Of a stretch of 11,020 bases of DNA, positions 7,296-11,020 are shown piece by piece. The stretch spans positions 1 to 11,020 of the forward strand of contig JAEWEK010000208.1 in the NCBI GenBank assembly GCA_023389425.1, read 5' to 3'. How positions within the stretch are numbered: position 1 is the stretch's first letter; every line of letters begins with the position of its first letter. The position numbers were made by a program, and so were the translations under genes. The DNA is from Pseudomonadota bacterium (GTDB lineage Bacteria > Pseudomonadota > Gammaproteobacteria > Burkholderiales > Burkholderiaceae_D). The notes beneath the pieces were generated by a model, which saw only the letters and a program-made list of their open reading frames with translations, searched no databases and was not told the DNA's origin.

Positions 7296-8071
7296 TGGAC
7301 GCGTCCTCGATCATCCATCCGGCGTGGCCGGACTTGCCGCCGTCGGTCGGCGCGCTGGCGACTACGCGCGGCGGCGGCGCCAGCGCCGGTCCGTACGCTG
7401 ACGGCAGCGGTGGCGGCGGCTTCAATCTCGGCATGCACTGCGGCGACGACCCGCAGGCCGCGCAGCGCAACCGCGACGCGCTGCGATCGCTGTTGCCGGG
7501 GCGCCCCGCGTGGATCTCGCAGGTGCATGGCATCGACGTGGTCGACGCGGCCACGGTCGGCCCGGACCAGCCGGTCCGCGTCGGCGACGCCAGTGTCAGC
7601 GACGCGCGCGGCGTCGTCTGCGCCATCCTGACGGCGGACTGCCTGCCCGTGCTGTTCGCGGACCTCGGCGGTAACGTCGTCGGCGCGGCGCACGCCGGCT
7701 GGCGCAGCCTGGCGGGCGGCGTGCTGGGAACGACGGTGGCGGCGATGCGCGAACGGGGGGCAGGGGAGATCACCGCATGGCTGGGTCCGGCCATCGGTCC
7801 GGAGAAATTCGAAGTCGGCCAGGACGTGTTTGAGGCCTTCCGCGCCCACTTGCCGCCTGATGAAGTGGCGCAGCGCTTCGCGCCGATCGAAGGCCGGCCC
7901 GGCAAATACCTGGCCGACATGTGCTCGCTCGCACGCTGCCTGCTGGCCCGCGACGGCATCATCCGCGTCCACGGCGGCGATCGCTGTACCGCCACCGAGC
8001 GCGAACACTTCTATTCCTATCGCCGGGATGGCGTGACCGGCCGGCAGGCAAGCTTGATCTGGATCAAGTAA
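7295..8071 (+). CDS. pgeF: Peptidoglycan editing factor PgeF (YfiH/laccase-domain)
   Basis: This 258-residue protein of the Cu-oxidase_4/YfiH family is cytoplasmic. In E. coli, PgeF removes UDP-MurNAc-L-Ser formed when MurC misincorporates serine, and the wider family has purine nucleoside phosphorylase, adenosine deaminase and polyphenol oxidase activities. The metal-site residues are present: His78 in Q-V-H-G, Cys116 in T-A-D-C-L-P and His133 in A-H-A-G-W-R. The A-W-L-G-P-A-I-G-P motif (161-169) and a C-terminal F-Y-S-Y-R-R-D (239-245) also match. I chose the ATG at 7295, in the TGATG overlap with rluD, because it places the family start correctly; the frame is open upstream inside rluD. 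A Gly-rich run (26-42) is slightly expanded. The rluD-pgeF pair is conserved in many proteobacteria and is probably translationally coupled here. No terminator is seen in the 25 bases before the convergent small gene. Confidence 0.92.
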   Translation: MDASSIIHPAWPDLPPSVGALATTRGGGASAGPYADGSGGGGFNLGMHCGDDPQAAQRNRDALRSLLPGRPAWISQVHGIDVVDAATVGPDQPVRVGDASVSDARGVVCAILTADCLPVLFADLGGNVVGAAHAGWRSLAGGVLGTTVAAMRERGAGEITAWLGPAIGPEKFEVGQDVFEAFRAHLPPDEVAQRFAPIEGRPGKYLADMCSLARCLLARDGIIRVHGGDRCTATEREHFYSYRRDGVTGRQASLIWIK

Positions 8072-8096
8072 TTCACGTCCACGTCATCAATACTGT

Positions 8097-8309
8097 CTAG
8101 TCTCCCGAGGCAGCGTCATCCTTGCTGTCGCGCGCGGCCGCCCTTTCCTGGCGTCGCGCGCGCCGCCTCCTGCCTCCGGTGAGGTAAAAAAGTAGGGACA
8201 GCGGTAACACGCAATTGCCGAAAAAAGTCATAATTCCAGCGAGGACGCTCGGCTCGGTTGCGGCCATCAAGGCGACGACGTAAATCCATCCGATGGCAAT
8301 GATCCACAT
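8097..8309 (-). CDS. Small two-helix membrane protein, function unknown
   Basis: This is a 70-residue predicted inner-membrane protein. A good ribosome site, AAAGGA (8320-8315), lies 5 bases before the ATG. The N-terminus M-W-I-I-A-I-G-W-I-Y-V-V begins a first hydrophobic helix (about 2-16). A short T-E-P-S turn leads to a second (about 22-44), then a very basic Arg-rich stretch (47-60) and an acidic tail. The charge pattern suggests the tail is cytoplasmic. From memory, similar short proteins with a T-E-x-S-V-x-A-G-I-M-T-F core occur as conserved hypotheticals in Burkholderiales; I cannot verify this here. It is divergent from phaC with 33 bases between start codons, so the two could share a regulatory region. 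No function is assigned. Confidence 0.65.
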   Translation of the reverse strand: MWIIAIGWIYVVALMAATEPSVLAGIMTFFGNCVLPLSLLFYLTGGRRRRARRQERAAARDSKDDAASGD

Positions 8310-8342
8310 GGTTTTCCTTTGCTAACAACCCGATTCTAATCA

Positions 8343-10091
8343 ATGGATGCTGATATGAACATGCCCGATCCCCAGGCTTTCGCCACTTCCTGGATGTCGC
8401 AGTTTGCCGATCCCAGCGCCTGGCAGCAGTGGATGAAGATGCCGGAGATGACGCCGCAGGCGGCCAATCCGCTGGCGCCGCTGCTGAAGGATTTTGGCGC
8501 GGGCATTGCGCAGGCCAGGCTGGAAGAAATCCGCGCCGGCTATCTGCAGAAGGCGGCACGCCTGTGGCAGGACTTCATGTCCGCGAAAACGCCGGAATTG
8601 AAGGACCGCCGGTTTTCGGCGCCGGAATGGACGGCCAATCCGGTATCGGCATTCTCGGCCGCGTCCTACCTGCTCAATTCCGAATTCATGATGGCGCTGG
8701 CCGAAGCGGTCGACGCCCAGCCGCGCGACAAGCAGAAAATCCGTTTCGCGGTCCAGCAAATGGTTGACGCGATGTCGCCGGCAAACTTTTTGGCGACGAA
8801 TCCGGAAGCGCAAATGCAAATGGTCGAGACCAAGGGCGAAAGCCTGACCAGGGGCTTGGCCAATATGCTGGGCGATATGCAAAAGGGCCGCATTTCGCAA
8901 TCGGACGAATCGGCGTTCGAGGTCGGGAAAAATATCGGCACCACGCCGGGACAGGTCGTGTTTGAAAACGAACTGTTCCAGCTGATCCAGTACGCGCCCG
9001 TGACCGACAAGGTGCGCGCGGTGCCGCTGTTGATGGTTCCGCCGTGCATCAACAAGTTTTACATCCTGGATTTGCAGCCCGAGAACTCGCTCGTCAAATA
9101 CCTGGTGGAGCAGGGCAACACGGTATTCATGGTGTCATGGCGCAATCCGGACCAGTCCCTGAGCCAGGTGACGTGGAACGATTACGTCGAGAAAGGCGCG
9201 ATCGAGGCGATCGAGGTCACACGTGCCATCAGTGGGCAGGACAAGCTGAACGTGTTTGGTTTTTGTGTCGGCGGCACCATCGTCGCGACCGCACTGGCGG
9301 TGCTGGCCGCGCGCGGCGAGCAAGCGGCGGCCAGCGTCAGCCTGCTGACCACGCTCCTCGATTTCAGCGACACCGGTGTGCTCGAGGTCTTCGTCGACGA
9401 TGCCCAGGTCGCGATCCGCGAGCAGCAGTTCAGCAACGGCGGCTTGATGCCGGGGCGCGACCTGGCCACGACCTTTTCCGCGCTGCGGCCGAACGACCTC
9501 GTCTGGAATTATGTCCAGCAGAACTACCTCAAGGGCAAGGAGCCGCCGGCATTCGACCTGCTCTACTGGAACGCGGACAGCACCAACCTGCCGGGGCCGA
9601 TGTTCTGCTGGTACCTGCGCAATACCTACCTGGAAAACAAGCTGCGCGAGCCGAACCGCTTGACGGTGGCCGGCGCGCAAGTTGACCTCGGCAAGATCGC
9701 GGCGCCCGTGTTCATCTACGGTTCCAAGGAAGACCACATCGTGCCGTGGCAAGCCGCTTACGCGTCGATGCGCCTGCTGAATCCGAAGAACGCCAAGGCC
9801 AATCGCTTCGTGCTGGGCGCCTCCGGCCATATCGCGGGCGTGATCAACCCGGCGTCGAAAAACAAGCGCAGCTACTGGACCAACGACAAGAACGGCAAGG
9901 CCAAGGTGAAAACGTCGGAAGAGTGGATGGCCGGCGCCACCGAGCACAAGGGTAGTTGGTGGCCCGAGTGGGACGCCTTCCTGTCCGAGCACAGCGGCGA
10001 GCAGGTCGCCGCGCCGTCGTCAGCGGGCAACGAACAATACCGGGCAATCGAAACCGCCCCGGGCCGGTATGTGAAAGCGAGGGCGGAGTAG
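8343..10091 (+). CDS. phaC: Class I poly(3-hydroxyalkanoate) synthase PhaC
   Basis: PhaC polymerises (R)-3-hydroxyacyl-CoA, usually 3-hydroxybutyryl-CoA, into PHA on the surface of storage granules. The 582-residue length fits class I (C. necator 589). The N-terminal domain (about 1-200) is followed by an alpha/beta-hydrolase domain. The lipase-like box is G-F-C-V-G-G (306-311) with the nucleophile Cys308. The catalytic Asp is Asp464 in S-K-E-D-H-I-V-P-W, and the His is His496 in G-A-S-G-H-I-A-G-V. The family segment P-P-C-I-N-K-F-Y-I-L-D-L (233-244) is intact. Start choice is open: the ATG at 8343 has no clear ribosome site, while the ATG at 8355 has a GGA 7 bases upstream and gives M-N-M-P-D-P. 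phaA and phaB are not in the window. phaR follows after 198 bases. Confidence 0.95.
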   Translation: MDADMNMPDPQAFATSWMSQFADPSAWQQWMKMPEMTPQAANPLAPLLKDFGAGIAQARLEEIRAGYLQKAARLWQDFMSAKTPELKDRRFSAPEWTANPVSAFSAASYLLNSEFMMALAEAVDAQPRDKQKIRFAVQQMVDAMSPANFLATNPEAQMQMVETKGESLTRGLANMLGDMQKGRISQSDESAFEVGKNIGTTPGQVVFENELFQLIQYAPVTDKVRAVPLLMVPPCINKFYILDLQPENSLVKYLVEQGNTVFMVSWRNPDQSLSQVTWNDYVEKGAIEAIEVTRAISGQDKLNVFGFCVGGTIVATALAVLAARGEQAAASVSLLTTLLDFSDTGVLEVFVDDAQVAIREQQFSNGGLMPGRDLATTFSALRPNDLVWNYVQQNYLKGKEPPAFDLLYWNADSTNLPGPMFCWYLRNTYLENKLREPNRLTVAGAQVDLGKIAAPVFIYGSKEDHIVPWQAAYASMRLLNPKNAKANRFVLGASGHIAGVINPASKNKRSYWTNDKNGKAKVKTSEEWMAGATEHKGSWWPEWDAFLSEHSGEQVAAPSSAGNEQYRAIETAPGRYVKARAE

Positions 10092-10095
10092 AAAA

Positions 10096-10112
10096 TGCAC
10101 CAAAATGGTGCA
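10096..10112. promoter_or_regulatory. Perfect dyad matching the NtrC binding consensus
   Basis: TGCACCAAAATGGTGCA lies 4 bases after the phaC stop and 177 bases before the phaR start. The perfect symmetry extends one base on each side (8-base arms, 3-base centre, 10095-10113). It fits the NtrC (GlnG) consensus of enteric and other proteobacteria, TGCACC-N5-GGTGCA, at every conserved position. NtrC activates sigma-54 promoters under nitrogen limitation, a condition that favours PHA storage. I checked the GG dinucleotides downstream to 10290: none has GC exactly ten bases later. The nearest misses are TGG at 10173 (spacing 9) and TGGCA at 10203 (spacing 11). So the site is convincing but its promoter is not. 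It could instead be an RNA hairpin, but no T-run follows on the plus strand. Confidence 0.5.
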
Positions 10113-10202
10113 TAAATAGCAAAGGACTAACGGAGTTGCCTTAAATTATTTGCTGCACCTGCGGTCGCAACGTGGTATTTTTCAGCTTTGGTCCGTCCCG
10201 CA

Positions 10203-10220
10203 TGGCAACAAACGTTGTCA
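10203..10220. promoter_or_regulatory. Imperfect operator-like dyad in the phaR leader
   Basis: TGGCAAC (10203-10209) and GTTGTCA (10214-10220) pair at 6 of 7 positions around AAAC, 69 bases before the phaR ATG. PhaR proteins are known to repress their own gene and phasin genes, so an operator is expected in this leader. Whether this dyad, a TGC-N4-GCA element at 10160-10169, or neither is the PhaR site cannot be told from sequence. Confidence 0.25.
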
Positions 10221-10289
10221 AACGGGTGAAGCCGGTGTCGGCATTTTGGCAATCATTCATGGCGCAGCCGCGCCGAATTTGGAACTGAG

Positions 10290-10853
10290 ATGAGCAGCAA
10301 GAAGAGTGCGGAACGCCTGATTAAGAAATACCCGAACCGTCGTCTCTACGACACCCAGACCAGCTCCTACATCACCTTGACCGACGTGAAGCAGCTCGTG
10401 CTGGATGCCGAGGATTTCACGGTAGTGGACGCCAAGACCAATGAAGACCTGACCCGCAGCATCCTGCTCCAGATTATCCTGGAAGAGGAAGCGAATGGCG
10501 CGCCGATGTTTTCCAGCTCGGTGCTGGCGCAGATAATCCGCTATTACGGCCATGCGATGCAGGGCATGATGGGCTCGTACCTGGAAAAGAACGTGCAGGC
10601 CTTCACCGACATCCAGAACAAGTTCACCAGCGCCGCCGGTGCATTTGAGGGCGGCAAGGCGTTCAGCCCCGAGATGTGGACCCAGTTCATGAATGTGCAG
10701 GGTCCGATGATGCAGGGGATGATGAACAACTACATCGACCAGAGCAAAAACCTGTTCCTGCAGATGCAGGAGCAGATGCATAACCAGAGCAAGGCCATGT
10801 TCGGCGCATTTCCGTTTGGGCCGACGGGCAATAACAATAACGAGAAGAAGTAA
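10290..10853 (+). CDS. phaR: PHA synthesis repressor PhaR
   Basis: PhaR is a transcriptional repressor that also binds PHA granules. When polymer forms it leaves the DNA, and phasin and phaR genes are derepressed. The 187-residue length is close to C. necator PhaR (183). Residues about 9-68 form the N-terminal DNA-binding domain, with the hallmark R-L-I-K-K-Y-P-N-R-R-L-Y-D-T (9-22) and S-Y-I-T-L-T-D-V. A PHB-accumulation regulatory domain follows (about 73-112, F-S-S-S-V-L-A-Q-I-I-R-Y-Y-G). A second, degenerate copy is likely at 129-165, where M-M-Q-G-M-M echoes M-Q-G-M-M of the first. The Met/Gln-rich amphipathic C-terminal half suits granule binding, and the tail is Asn/Lys-rich. A GGA lies 6 bases before the ATG. 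The 198-base leader suggests its own promoter rather than simple read-through from phaC. Confidence 0.95.
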   Translation: MSSKKSAERLIKKYPNRRLYDTQTSSYITLTDVKQLVLDAEDFTVVDAKTNEDLTRSILLQIILEEEANGAPMFSSSVLAQIIRYYGHAMQGMMGSYLEKNVQAFTDIQNKFTSAAGAFEGGKAFSPEMWTQFMNVQGPMMQGMMNNYIDQSKNLFLQMQEQMHNQSKAMFGAFPFGPTGNNNNEKK

Positions 10854-10903
10854 GGCATCCGGTATCCCGCAGCTTTAACACGTCGTCCCCGCACAGGCGC
10901 ACT

Positions 10904-11020
10904 AGTGTCCGGAATAATTTTGTTGACACAATCAGAAGAGGCATGGCTGCATCCTAGCTAGGGTCACTGCCTCTTCGGTTCGCCGTCGTCGCCGTTTTCT
11001 GAGTTCGTCGGTTTCGATCC
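10904..11020. other. Unassigned repeat-rich right edge, possible mobile element end
   Basis: After phaR the sequence changes character. An AT-richer stretch (10913-10924) is framed by GTGTC (10905-10909) and GACAC (10925-10929). Next comes a stem, GAAGAGGCA (10935-10943) with TGCCTCTTC (10968-10976), which encloses a perfect CCTAGCTAGG palindrome (10953-10962). On the minus strand a frame is open from the window edge to a TGA at 10966-10964, giving 18 residues ending G-E-P-K-R-Q; this could be the end of a gene reading in from the right. I recognise no transposase or named insertion sequence. The nearness of short inverted ends to a possible gene end suggests, but does not prove, an IS or transposon terminus. 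Confidence 0.3.
10935..10976. repeat. Nine-base inverted repeat enclosing a ten-base palindrome
   Basis: GAAGAGGCA and TGCCTCTTC are perfect complements separated by 24 bases, and CCTAGCTAGG sits within that gap. No T-run follows on either strand, so this is not a standard intrinsic terminator. It could form a hairpin in RNA or a protein-binding site, or be part of a mobile element end. Confidence 0.55.

Noticed and set aside
9135..9992. Minus-strand open frame opposite phaC
   Set aside because: The phaC frame carries the full catalytic triad and family motifs; the opposite frame has no motif or ribosome site.
10095..10113. Dyad after phaC as an intrinsic terminator
   Set aside because: The stem is only 8 pairs with an AT-rich centre, and it is followed by AAATAGC, not a T-run, on the coding strand.
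10173..10218. Sigma-54 promoter for phaR
   Set aside because: GG and GC elements are spaced 9 (from 10174) and GG to GT 11 (from 10204) instead of the required 10, so no proper -24/-12 pair exists.
10687..10944. Minus-strand 85-residue frame overlapping the end of phaR
   Set aside because: Most of it is antisense to phaR and is Cys/Ser/Ala-rich without domain character; no ribosome site precedes it.

Overview
The window is GC-rich, tightly packed bacterial chromosome. Its gene content points to a betaproteobacterium of the Burkholderiales, most likely Oxalobacteraceae (Massilia/Duganella/Janthinobacterium type). The main pointers are an MSHA-type pilus cluster, a divergent bamD/rluD pair with pgeF directly behind rluD, and a class I PHA synthase gene followed by phaR. 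The genus is an inference from gene content and protein similarity; no 16S or other marker is present.

Layout. (1) Positions 2-2825, plus strand: the end of an MSHA pilus operon, with mshL (secretin, 5' end outside the window), mshM (AAA+ ATPase) and mshN (TPR protein). The genes overlap by 1 and 4 bases. (2) Positions 2830-4464, minus strand: a PIN-domain protein gene followed after 6 bases by a YbdL-type methionine aminotransferase gene, which converges on mshN with only 4 bases between the stops. (3) Positions 4501-5271, plus strand: yaaA (peroxide stress). (4) Positions 5286-5343: two REP-like hairpins in inverted orientation between the convergent yaaA and bamD. (5) bamD (minus) and rluD-pgeF (plus) diverge from a 63-base region; rluD and pgeF overlap by 1 base. 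(6) Positions 8097-8309, minus strand: a gene for a 70-residue two-helix membrane protein. (7) Positions 8343-10853: phaC and phaR, separated by 198 bases that hold a perfect dyad matching the NtrC consensus and a second, imperfect dyad. (8) The last 117 bases look different from the rest, with nested inverted repeats and an AT-richer segment, and may be the edge of a mobile element or repeat.

How the genes work together. The msh genes supply the outer-membrane channel and periplasmic or inner-membrane assembly factors of a type IV-like pilus. bamD, rluD, pgeF and yaaA are housekeeping genes for outer-membrane protein assembly, ribosome modification, peptidoglycan precursor quality control and oxidative stress. 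phaC and phaR make and regulate polyhydroxyalkanoate storage granules. I see no clearly new multi-gene system. The most useful unexplained signals are the NtrC-like site ahead of phaR, the inverted REP pair, and the repeat-rich right edge. No tRNA, rRNA or CRISPR array was seen, and no gene-free stretch exceeds 300 bases.
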